NCBI GenBank assembly: GCA_027491355.1
Contig: JAIXWI010000017.1
Span: forward strand, 1-39,078
Source of the DNA: Bacteroidota bacterium
Lineage (GTDB): Bacteria; Bacteroidota; Bacteroidia; UKL13-3
Reading direction: 5' to 3'
Length of the DNA: 39,078 nt
The translations under genes and the position numbers were made by a program. Of the stretch, positions 9,086 to 16,608 are shown one piece after another (position 1 is the stretch's first letter; the number at the start of each line of letters is the position of its first letter). The notes under the pieces were generated by a model. It saw only the letters and a list, made by a program, of their open reading frames with translations. It was not told the DNA's origin and made no database searches.

Positions 9086-10204
9086 TTACAATCTTCTCAT
9101 TGTTTTTTCTAATATTTCTTTTTTCCAAGTACTAAAATCACCTGCAATGATGTGCTTGCGGGCTTCTTGACTCAACCAAACATAAAAGCTTAAATTTTGA
9201 ATACTGGCTATGGTTGCGCCCAACATCTCATTACATTTAATCAGGTGCTTCACATAGGCTTTAGAGTACTCAGGAGTAAATATTGGGTCTAATGGACTGA
9301 AATCAAGTTTCCACTTTTCGTTTTTAATGTTCACAATACCCTCAGAAGTAAAGATAAAACCATGACGTGCATTTCTGGTAGGCATGACACAGTCAAACAT
9401 ATCAACGCCTAAAGCGATGCCTTCAAGAATGTTTTCTGGTGTGCCTACACCCATTAAATAACGTGGCTTCTCTTTGGGTAGGATTTCACATACCAATTGG
9501 GTCATTTCATACATTTGTTCAGCAGGTTCTCCAACACTCAAACCGCCTATTGCATTGCCATCCATACCTTGGTCTGCAATGTATTTGGCCGATTCAATTC
9601 TTAAATCTTTAAATACTGAACCTTGCACTATTGGAAATAAACTTTGTTCGTATCCATACAATGGGCTTGTTTCATTAAACCGATTGACACATTTACTCAA
9701 CCAACGGTGTGTCAGTTTCATTGATTTTTCTGCATATTTTTTGTCGCAAGGGTAGGGTGGACACTCATCAAATGCCATGAAAATATCAGCACCTATGGTT
9801 CTTTGAATATCTGTTGCATCAACAGGCGAAAGAAACAATTTACTACCATCTAAATGCGACCTAAACGAAACCCCCTCTTCAGTAATTTTACGTATACTAC
9901 TCAAACTAAAAACTTGGTAACCGCCACTGTCTGTTAGCATTGGTTTGTGCCAATTCATGAATTGGTGAATGCCACCAGCTTTGTTGATGACTTCCATACC
10001 CGGCCTTAAAAACACATGGTAAGTATTGGCCAATATAATTTGTGCTTTGATGCGCTCCAATAAGTCTGATTGGCTTACAGATTTTACTGTAGCTTGGGTG
10101 CCAACAGGCATAAAAATAGGTGTTTGTATAGGCCCTCTTGCAGTCTCTATAATCCCTGCACGGGCGTTGCTGTTGCTGTCTTTTGCTATTAATGAAAATT
10201 TCAT
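9086..10204 (-). CDS. tgt: tRNA-guanine transglycosylase (Tgt), without the usual zinc cysteines
   Basis: A 372-residue bacterial-type Tgt that exchanges guanine-34 of GUN-anticodon tRNAs for preQ1 on the way to queuosine. Seen: TPIFMPVGTQATVKSVS, ANTYHVFLRPG, the catalytic region MLTDSGGYQVFSLS, AFDECPPYPC, IGGLSVGEP, and MFDCVMPTRNARHGFIFT with the nucleophilic Asp. Oddly, the C-terminal stretch that in E. coli holds the zinc ligands C-x-C-x2-C is replaced here by PLDPIFTPEYSKAY with no cysteines, although the reading frame is intact and the flanking family sequence (KCNEMLGATIASIQNLSFY) continues normally. From memory other Bacteroidota Tgt proteins share this. I start at the ATG at 10204 (MKFSLIAKD), which matches the family; an in-frame start 12 codons upstream would lie in the promoter. 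Confidence 0.95.
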   Translation of the reverse strand: MKFSLIAKDSNSNARAGIIETARGPIQTPIFMPVGTQATVKSVSQSDLLERIKAQIILANTYHVFLRPGMEVINKAGGIHQFMNWHKPMLTDSGGYQVFSLSSIRKITEEGVSFRSHLDGSKLFLSPVDATDIQRTIGADIFMAFDECPPYPCDKKYAEKSMKLTHRWLSKCVNRFNETSPLYGYEQSLFPIVQGSVFKDLRIESAKYIADQGMDGNAIGGLSVGEPAEQMYEMTQLVCEILPKEKPRYLMGVGTPENILEGIALGVDMFDCVMPTRNARHGFIFTSEGIVNIKNEKWKLDFSPLDPIFTPEYSKAYVKHLIKCNEMLGATIASIQNLSFYVWLSQEARKHIIAGDFSTWKKEILEKTMRRL

Positions 10205-10210
10205 ATGCAA

Positions 10211-10241
10211 CAAAGGTATCAATAACACCAATATGCGCAAA
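10211..10241 (-). promoter_or_regulatory. Predicted Bacteroidota-type promoter for tgt
   Basis: On the minus strand TTTG (10241-10238) is followed after 19 nt by TACCTTTG (10218-10211), a full match to the Bacteroidota -33 TTTG and -7 TAnnTTTG pattern at a usual spacing. Transcription would start at about 10205-10207, almost exactly at the tgt ATG (10204), giving a leaderless or nearly leaderless mRNA. This is a motif match only. Confidence 0.45.
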
Positions 10242-10305
10242 CTTGCCTAAAGTTCATTTAAATGAGGAGCAATCGTTGAATGTTTATTATTTTGCAACAG
10301 AATTA

Positions 10306-11412
10306 ATGAAAAACAGACTCCAAACATATTTTCAATTGGGAATCATAGACCGTTACATCCTTAAAAAGTTTTTGACTACTTTTTTTTATGCGGTTTTACT
10401 ATTTACACTCATTGCAATCTTTATTGATATCAGTGAGAAAATCGATGATTTTATCAAGAAAAAGCCCCCATTATCGGTGCTGATTTTTGATTATTACATT
10501 TATTTTATTCCTTATTTCATGGGTTTGTTCAGTTCTGTTTTTGTGTTTTTGAGTACCTTGTTTTTCAATTCAAAATTGGCCCAAAACACAGAAATCATTG
10601 CCATTCTAAACAGTGGCTTACAGTATCCAAGGTTTTTAAAGCCATATTTAATTGGTGCTTCGGTATTGTTTGTTGTGTTTTTAATTTTAAACACACAAAT
10701 ACTCCCAATCTGTGACAAGTACAGGTTGAAATTTGAAGATGAATGGATCCATGACCATGTACAAACGCAAAACAACAATATTTTTAACATGTTAGATGAC
10801 AACAATATCATCCACATGGAGTCTTTCAATTACAAAGACAGTGTTGGTTTTAATTTTACATTAGAGGCATTCAGAGACGGAAAATTAATTGAAAGAACCT
10901 TTGCCAACAGGCTCATCTGGAACAAAGAAAAAAACTGCTGGACATTTGAGGGCTATGTCAGGCGTTTGTTCAACAACCAACAAGAGTTTTTAGTGAAAGG
11001 CTTAAGAATGGATACTACCCTCAACATCAGTCCAGATGAGTTTGTGGTTAAAACCAATTATGTTTCTTCAATGACCAATCCTGAGCTCAACGAATACATT
11101 AGAAAGGAAACAGAAAAGGGCAATCCCAAAGTGGTTAAGTACAAGGTAGAATTGTACAAAAGAACCATTGTGCCTGTTTCATTTTTTGTGTTAACACTAT
11201 TGGCTGTTGCTGTTTCCTCCTCTAAAAACAGAGGTGGAACAGGTTTTCATTTGGGAATAGGTATCATTATTACTTTTGCTTATTTATTGTTCATTCAAAT
11301 ATTCAATACCATGGGAAATACAGGAGTCATGTTGCCATGGGTTGCAGTATGGGTGCCAAGCATTGTATTCTTTTTTGTTGCATTGGTATTGTTAAAAAGA
11401 GCTCCCAAATAA
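10306..11412 (+). CDS. LptF/LptG (YjgP/YjgQ) family LPS export permease
   Basis: 368 residues from the ATG at 10306 (MKNRLQTYFQLGIIDRYILK), the usual start for this family; an ATG-like start further upstream would add 41 unlikely residues and cross the divergent promoter region. Membrane helices lie near the N-terminus (FFYAVLLFTLIAIFIDISE, then IYFIPYFMGLFSSVFVFLS and a third), a periplasmic beta-jellyroll region occupies the middle (LDDNNIIHMESFNYKDSVGF onward), and three helices close the protein. This is the layout of the LptB2FG permease subunits that extract LPS from the inner membrane for transport across the periplasm. LptF and LptG cannot be told apart by eye. The stop codon is followed at once by the start of an EamA transporter gene in the same frame. 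Confidence 0.9.
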   Translation: MKNRLQTYFQLGIIDRYILKKFLTTFFYAVLLFTLIAIFIDISEKIDDFIKKKPPLSVLIFDYYIYFIPYFMGLFSSVFVFLSTLFFNSKLAQNTEIIAILNSGLQYPRFLKPYLIGASVLFVVFLILNTQILPICDKYRLKFEDEWIHDHVQTQNNNIFNMLDDNNIIHMESFNYKDSVGFNFTLEAFRDGKLIERTFANRLIWNKEKNCWTFEGYVRRLFNNQQEFLVKGLRMDTTLNISPDEFVVKTNYVSSMTNPELNEYIRKETEKGNPKVVKYKVELYKRTIVPVSFFVLTLLAVAVSSSKNRGGTGFHLGIGIIITFAYLLFIQIFNTMGNTGVMLPWVAVWVPSIVFFFVALVLLKRAPK

Positions 11413-12300
11413 TTGAAACTGAACAAAACTTTTATCGCTTTACATGTCATTGTATTCCTATGGGGATTGACACCTGTTTTAGGAAAATTGATAACATTAC
11501 CTTCTTTAGAATTGGTATGGTGGCGTTTGGTCATTGCTGTGCTGAGTTTAACTGTATACGCTAAATTCAAGGATATTCAACTCTATTTAAACTGGAAACA
11601 GGTAACACCTTTATTGGCTTGGGGTGTTATTGTAGGCTTGCATTGGTATTTTTTTTACCATGCCATTAAGGTGTCGAATGTATCAGTTGCCATGATGGGT
11701 TTTAGTACGTTAACTTTATTTGCAAGTCTTGTTCAGCCAATTCTTTTAAAGAAAAAGTTCGTTTCTATAGATGTAGTTTATGGTTTAGTTATTTTAATTG
11801 GTTTGTGCATCATCAGTTATGCTGAGCAATTTTATATTAAAGGAATTGTATTTGGTGTTTTAGCAGCATTTACGGGGGCAATGTTTGGGGTATATAATGG
11901 TAGTTTAATTCAACGCTACCATGCGGTTCAAATTGCATTTTATGAATTTATAGGTGCATTGATTTTTATCAGTATCATTGCTATGGTAGACTCAAAATCA
12001 ATTGTAGGTTTTGCGACTTTACCTTCTTTACAAAATTTTATTTATTTGTTCATTTTATCAGTTATATGTACCACATTTGCTTTTACTTGGAGCGTAGAAA
12101 TTCTTAAAAAGATAGATGCAATTACTGTTATAGTAACCAATAATTTAGAGCCAATTTATGGCATTGTTTTGTCGTTAATTATTTTTGGTGATTCTGAATA
12201 CATGTCTGCCCAATTTTATATGGGCGCATTTATTTTATTGATGGCAGTTTTCAGTTACCCTTTTGTAAAAAATAAAATTGAGCAAAGAAATAGGCAATAG
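11413..12300 (+). CDS. EamA/DMT family transporter
   Basis: 295 residues with about ten membrane helices in two repeated halves, typical of drug/metabolite transporters with two EamA domains. Family features are HVIVFLWGLTPVLGKLI at the N-terminus, WWRLVIAVL in the second helix, and the second-repeat segment NNLEPIYGIVLSLIIFGD near residue 255, the characteristic LEP-x-x-A-x-x-x-x-x-x-x-GE region. The substrate is unknown; members export amino acids, nucleotides or metabolites. The only sensible start is the TTG at 11413, the codon immediately after the TAA of the LptF/G-type gene and in the same frame, so translation must depend on termination-reinitiation. No Shine-Dalgarno is visible. Confidence 0.88.
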   Translation: MKLNKTFIALHVIVFLWGLTPVLGKLITLPSLELVWWRLVIAVLSLTVYAKFKDIQLYLNWKQVTPLLAWGVIVGLHWYFFYHAIKVSNVSVAMMGFSTLTLFASLVQPILLKKKFVSIDVVYGLVILIGLCIISYAEQFYIKGIVFGVLAAFTGAMFGVYNGSLIQRYHAVQIAFYEFIGALIFISIIAMVDSKSIVGFATLPSLQNFIYLFILSVICTTFAFTWSVEILKKIDAITVIVTNNLEPIYGIVLSLIIFGDSEYMSAQFYMGAFILLMAVFSYPFVKNKIEQRNRQ

Positions 12301-12339
12301 ATTATTTGAATACTAAGCCTCATTTAGTAATTTGCCAAT

Positions 12340-14196
12340 ATGAATATACCTTTAAGTAAACGCATCCTTTATTTATTTTTAGTTTTTAATTCAGTACATG
12401 TACTAGCTCAAAACCATGACAATGGACTGTTGATGAATTTTCCGTTGTCAAAATCCATTGATTTGAGTGAAATTTCAGACTTACCTGAAGCCAAAATCAT
12501 ATCAATGGCTCCAGCCCCTTTAACCGATAAAAAAATCAAGAAGCAATTCTTAGACCAACAACGATTGCAAAAACAACGTGTTGTGCATAGCCTTCATAAA
12601 AAGTCAAGCAGTGCAATTTCGCCTTTGGTTGGTGTAAATTTCATGGGTAACCTCGTTATTTCAACTCCTAATGACAATGACATTGCTGTTTCTAATGGTG
12701 GTAAAATACTGAGCTGTGTTAACCAAAACATTCGTATTTATAACGATACAGGTAGGGAATTGTATGGAAGAACATTGGCTGCAATAGCTTCAGCTTTAGG
12801 TCCATTAAACAGAACCTTTGATCCAAGAGTTATTTATGACCCAGAGACTGATCGTTTTGTATTAGTTTTTTTACAAGGCTCAACCGGTAAAGATACCAGA
12901 ATCATTGTTGGATTTTCTCAAACCAATGATCCACAATTGAAATGGAATTTCTATACAATCCCTGGAAACATTACAGCAGACAACAGTTGGAGCGATTATC
13001 CAATCATTTCAATCAATAAAAACGAATTGTTTATTACTGTCAACAGGCTCAGAGATAGTACTTCTTGGCAAAATGGTTTTTTAGAATCATATGTATGGCA
13101 AATTAATAAACACAATGGTTTTGCTGGAGATAGTTTAAAAACAAAAAATTACAACAAAATCAATTTCGGTGGAGCTCCAGTTTGGAGTTTATGTCCGGTT
13201 AAAAATAACTTTGAATTGCAAAGCCCGGGTATGTTTTTTGTTTCGCACAGGCCTGCCGACCTCAGCAATGATACCGTATTTCTTCATTACATTGACAATA
13301 CCATTGAATCTGGTTCAGCTAAATTAACCACTAGGGTTTTAAAGAGCAATTGTGCTTATGGATTGCCGCCCAATGCATACCAACCAAATGGTAGAAGGCT
13401 TCAAACCAACGATGCGCGTGTGTTGAGTGCGATGATTGTAAATGGTGAAATTTTATATGTTGGCAATACCATAGACACCGCATTGTACAGTCCATCTGTT
13501 TATTTAGGAAGAATTGAAAATACATGGGAAGCTAATCCAAAAGTAACTGCTCAAATTATTTCATTTGATTCTTTAGACATTGGTTATCCCAGCATTGCAT
13601 ATGCCGGAGCTGGAAGCTATGGAGACCACAGCAGTATCATTGCTTTTTCTCATAGCTCTTTGAAACATTTCCCTGGTAATTCAGTGGTTTACCTAAATAG
13701 GAATTTTACAGTTAGTGCCCCGGTATTTGTTAAAAAAGGAGAATCTGTTATTGCTATATTACCTGATTCTGTTCAACGTTGGGGCGATTATTCTGGTATT
13801 CAAACCAAATACAATGAGCTGGGTGTATGTTGGTTTGCTTGTTCTTATGGCACCGCTAGCAGAGACAACAGAGCCTGGATTGGCAAAGTACAAAGTCAAG
13901 ACCCGCTTTTAAGTTTGCCTCCAGTATTACCAGTATTAAAAAATAACATTTATCCCAATCCAGTTGCTTCAACTTTTACACTTGAATTTGAAATGCCTAG
14001 CTCACAATTGCTAGAAATTCGATTGGTAACATTAGATGGTAAATCAAGCCTGCTCTTGAACAAAGAATTGGCTAAAAGAGGTTTGAATGAATTACGCATA
14101 GAAACAAGTTCTATTCAAAATGGAATTTATTTATTACAGTTGTTACATGAAAATCAAACCATTCTTACCAAGCGTATTGTTATTGACCACAATTAA
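12340..14196 (+). CDS. Secreted protein with type IX secretion C-terminal sorting domain
   Basis: 618 residues. A signal peptide occupies about residues 1-24 (hydrophobic core ILYLFLVFNSV, cleavage after VLA). The central 450 residues contain repeated blade-like segments such as RVIYDPETDRFVLVFLQ, WSDYPIISINKNELFITVN and VNGEILYVGNTI, suggesting a beta-propeller-like fold; I recognise no catalytic motif. The last 80 residues form a type A sorting domain: NNIYPNPVASTFTLEF, then LVTLDGKS, LNELRIETSSIQNGIYLLQL and ILTKRIVI. This domain directs export through the type IX system and is normally removed as the protein is anchored or released at the cell surface. The next gene, a tiny lipoprotein, begins inside its last codons in another frame. 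Function is unknown beyond secretion. Confidence 0.88.
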   Translation: MNIPLSKRILYLFLVFNSVHVLAQNHDNGLLMNFPLSKSIDLSEISDLPEAKIISMAPAPLTDKKIKKQFLDQQRLQKQRVVHSLHKKSSSAISPLVGVNFMGNLVISTPNDNDIAVSNGGKILSCVNQNIRIYNDTGRELYGRTLAAIASALGPLNRTFDPRVIYDPETDRFVLVFLQGSTGKDTRIIVGFSQTNDPQLKWNFYTIPGNITADNSWSDYPIISINKNELFITVNRLRDSTSWQNGFLESYVWQINKHNGFAGDSLKTKNYNKINFGGAPVWSLCPVKNNFELQSPGMFFVSHRPADLSNDTVFLHYIDNTIESGSAKLTTRVLKSNCAYGLPPNAYQPNGRRLQTNDARVLSAMIVNGEILYVGNTIDTALYSPSVYLGRIENTWEANPKVTAQIISFDSLDIGYPSIAYAGAGSYGDHSSIIAFSHSSLKHFPGNSVVYLNRNFTVSAPVFVKKGESVIAILPDSVQRWGDYSGIQTKYNELGVCWFACSYGTASRDNRAWIGKVQSQDPLLSLPPVLPVLKNNIYPNPVASTFTLEFEMPSSQLLEIRLVTLDGKSSLLLNKELAKRGLNELRIETSSIQNGIYLLQLLHENQTILTKRIVIDHN

Positions 14197-14317
14197 TTGG
14201 CTGGCCTGTAAAAGCACCAACCATCCTCAAGTTCAAAATCCAAAACCATTGATGGGTATACAAACAGATTCATTGAAAATGGTCATAGACTCAATTCGTG
14301 CAAACAGAAGCAAGTAA
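14147..14317 (+). CDS. Small putative lipoprotein overlapping both neighbouring genes
   Basis: A 56-residue reading frame: a basic start (MKIKPFLPS), a short hydrophobic core (VLLLTTINW), then the lipobox-like LAC with Cys21, followed by a polar tail (KSTNHPQVQNPKP, then a short helix ending IDSIRANRSK). It would be a tiny outer or inner membrane lipoprotein. It begins 50 nt inside the end of the T9SS cargo gene and ends 20 nt inside the lipid kinase gene, so only about 100 nt are unique. The signal-plus-lipobox order is unlikely to arise in a random frame, and the position fills a gap between two same-strand genes. There is no recognisable ribosome binding site and I know no family; it could still be chance. 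Confidence 0.5.
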   Translation: MKIKPFLPSVLLLTTINWLACKSTNHPQVQNPKPLMGIQTDSLKMVIDSIRANRSK

Positions 14318-15179
14318 ATATTTTACCCAAAGTAAATTTCTAGTTATTTACAATCCTTTGGCTGGAAAAGGAAGGGCTCTCAAAGAAAAAAACAGTGTTG
14401 TACATTTCTTTGAGCAACATGCCATACGCTATACATTACAAACCACCACACAAGTTGATTTTTCTACTCCATACAATTGTATTGTAATCATTGGGGGAGA
14501 TGGCACGTTGAATTACCTGCTCAATAAAAAAATACCATTTCAAGTTCCAATTTTATTAATTAAAGGTGGAACCGGAAATGATTTTTATTCGCATTTGTAT
14601 GGTAAAATTAAAACTACTGAATTATTAAATACACTCTTTCAGCAGTATCGCCTCCAATCTATAGACTTAGGACAATGTAACGCAAAATATTTTATCAATG
14701 GCATTGGCTTAGGTTTTGATGCTGCAGTGGTTCAAACCAATAATGCTAAAAAGTTCATCAGGGGTAAATTGGGCTATTTGATTGATGTGCTTCTGAATTT
14801 GTTCTTGTTCAAAGAACAATTGGTTTCATTTAAAATCAACAATGAAAAACCAGAGCTTCAGTCTTTATTCATGCTTACCATTGCTAATGGTAAAACATAT
14901 GGAGGTGGATTCAAGGTTGCACCAAATGCGCTCTCAAATGATGGTTTATTGGAATGTATAGCAGTTGCTCCTATTCCTAAATGGAAAAGATTGCTGTTGT
15001 TACCAATAATGGAAAGGGGCAAACATTTAAGTCTTAAAAAGGTTAGCTATCAACAAATTAACACTTGTGAAATCAGTTCAACTCAAACCATATCAATCCA
15101 TTTAGATGGAGAACTGATGTTGGGTACAAATTTTACAATTTCACTGTTGCCAGCTCAACTACAATTTTTGGTTCCTTAA
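14298..15179 (+). CDS. Diacylglycerol/lipid kinase family protein (DagK/YegS-like)
   Basis: 293 residues of the soluble lipid kinase family. Near the N-terminus FLVIYNPLAGKGRA is the conserved N-P-x-[AS]-G-x-G motif; CIVIIGGDGTLNYLLN contains the GGDGT nucleotide-binding loop (residues 66-70); LIKGGTGNDFYSHLYG matches the G-T-x-N-D-F/L motif; and GIGLGFDAAVV and GGGFKVAPNALSNDGLLE are further family blocks. It probably phosphorylates diacylglycerol or a related lipid at the membrane; substrate choice cannot be read. The start is GTG at 14298, inside the small lipoprotein gene. Its TAA interlocks with the stop of the convergent phosphohexomutase in a shared TTAA. Confidence 0.9.
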   Translation: MQTEASKYFTQSKFLVIYNPLAGKGRALKEKNSVVHFFEQHAIRYTLQTTTQVDFSTPYNCIVIIGGDGTLNYLLNKKIPFQVPILLIKGGTGNDFYSHLYGKIKTTELLNTLFQQYRLQSIDLGQCNAKYFINGIGLGFDAAVVQTNNAKKFIRGKLGYLIDVLLNLFLFKEQLVSFKINNEKPELQSLFMLTIANGKTYGGGFKVAPNALSNDGLLECIAVAPIPKWKRLLLLPIMERGKHLSLKKVSYQQINTCEISSTQTISIHLDGELMLGTNFTISLLPAQLQFLVP

Positions 15180-16582
15180 GCCAATATAACCTGCTTACAA
15201 GCTGTTAGTATAGCATTTGCTTGCTCCTCGGTAGCACTCTCGCTGTATACCCTTAAAACAGGCTCTGTACCACTTGCTCTGATCATTACCCATTCGCCAT
15301 TTCCTAAATGGAATTTGAATCCATCTAAGTCTTCTGTTTTTTGAATGGTATAATTACCAAATTGTTTGTAGCTGCCGTTTTTGCAATTGTTCAATACACG
15401 TTGTTTGATTTCCTCTGTAATGTGTAAATCAATACGACCCATAGCAAAGCTACCCACAATAGCATAAACCTCTTGAATCAATGCATCTAGGCTCTTACCT
15501 GTTTTAGCCATGAATTCCCAAAGTGTCAAACCAATCCAAATACCGTCACGTTCAGGTATAAATCCTTTGATAGCAATGCCACCGCTTTCTTCACCACCAA
15601 CCAACACATTTTCGGTAACCATCTTTTCGCAAATGTATTTGAATCCAATTTTGGTAATTTCAATTTCTAGGCCATAGGCTTTTGCCAATTCAGTAATTTT
15701 TGAGGTTGCACTGAAGGTTGTTATTACTTTCCCATTTAATTTTTTATAATGGTGCAAGTAATGCACCAATAACAAAATGATGTGATGAGAGTCTATAAAT
15801 TTTCCAGCTTTGTTGTACAATCCAATTCTGTCGGCATCACCATCTGTTACCAATCCGCAGTCAATGTCTTCGCTGATACGAATCAATTCACTGAATTCTG
15901 ATAAGTTTTTGTGTATCGGTTCTGGCGCTTGTCCATCAAATCCTGGGTTGTGCTCACAATGCAACAAGGATATTTCAGGGAACAATTTTCTCATTACCTG
16001 TTGACCCGCACCGTACATGGCATCGTAAGCAAATTCAAGTCCTGATTTTTTGATTAAATCTAAATCAAAATGACTTTCAATTTCGTTGATATAAAGTGTT
16101 TCCAAATCAACATACTCAATCATTCCACTAGCAATTAATTCATCCATACTTTTTAATGGAAGATTTACTGGTGAATTTGGAATGGCCTTTTCAACTGCAT
16201 CAATTACTTTGGGGCTTGATGGTCCACCATAATGAGCCTTCAATTTGTAACCGCTGTAACTTGCTGGATTGTGACTAGCTGTGATGATGACACCCAATGC
16301 AGCATTGAATTTTACTGCACCTAAACTTACCATTGGTGTTGAAACAAAACCTTTGGCCATTTTAACCTTAATGCCATTTGCACACATCACTTTTGCAGTG
16401 GTTTCCGCAAATAGTTCTCCTGCAAATCTACAATCATGACCAATCACTACGGATAAATTATCGGCAAAATTTGCTTTGATGTATTGGGCTGTACCTTCAG
16501 CAACCCTTTTTACATTTTCAACTGTAAAATCATCTGCAATGATGCCTCTCCATCCGTCAGTACCAAATTTAATTTCAATCAT
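15176..16582 (-). CDS. Phosphoglucomutase/phosphomannomutase family enzyme
   Basis: 468 residues of the alpha-D-phosphohexomutase superfamily, which moves phosphate between C1 and C6 of a hexose. All four active-site elements are present: phosphoserine loop TASHNPASYSG with Ser103, metal loop DGDADR (247-252), sugar-binding loop GGEESGGI, and C-terminal phosphate-binding loop RASGTEPVLRVY. The N-terminus IKFGTDGWRGIIADDF is also typical. Whether it prefers glucose, mannose or glucosamine phosphate cannot be decided by eye; any of these would supply nucleotide sugars for the polysaccharide genes in the window. It follows the acyl-CoA dehydrogenase gene by 26 nt on the same strand and converges on the lipid kinase gene with a 4-nt overlap. 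Confidence 0.93.
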   Translation of the reverse strand: MIEIKFGTDGWRGIIADDFTVENVKRVAEGTAQYIKANFADNLSVVIGHDCRFAGELFAETTAKVMCANGIKVKMAKGFVSTPMVSLGAVKFNAALGVIITASHNPASYSGYKLKAHYGGPSSPKVIDAVEKAIPNSPVNLPLKSMDELIASGMIEYVDLETLYINEIESHFDLDLIKKSGLEFAYDAMYGAGQQVMRKLFPEISLLHCEHNPGFDGQAPEPIHKNLSEFSELIRISEDIDCGLVTDGDADRIGLYNKAGKFIDSHHIILLLVHYLHHYKKLNGKVITTFSATSKITELAKAYGLEIEITKIGFKYICEKMVTENVLVGGEESGGIAIKGFIPERDGIWIGLTLWEFMAKTGKSLDALIQEVYAIVGSFAMGRIDLHITEEIKQRVLNNCKNGSYKQFGNYTIQKTEDLDGFKFHLGNGEWVMIRASGTEPVLRVYSESATEEQANAILTACKQVILA

Positions 16583-16608
16583 CTTGTTCAGTCTTTTTCA
16601 ATTCTTGA

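Noticed and set aside
12305-12334. TTTG ... TTTG pair just before the T9SS cargo gene
   Set aside because: The second element reads GTAATTTG, not TAnnTTTG, so the promoter pattern is not met.
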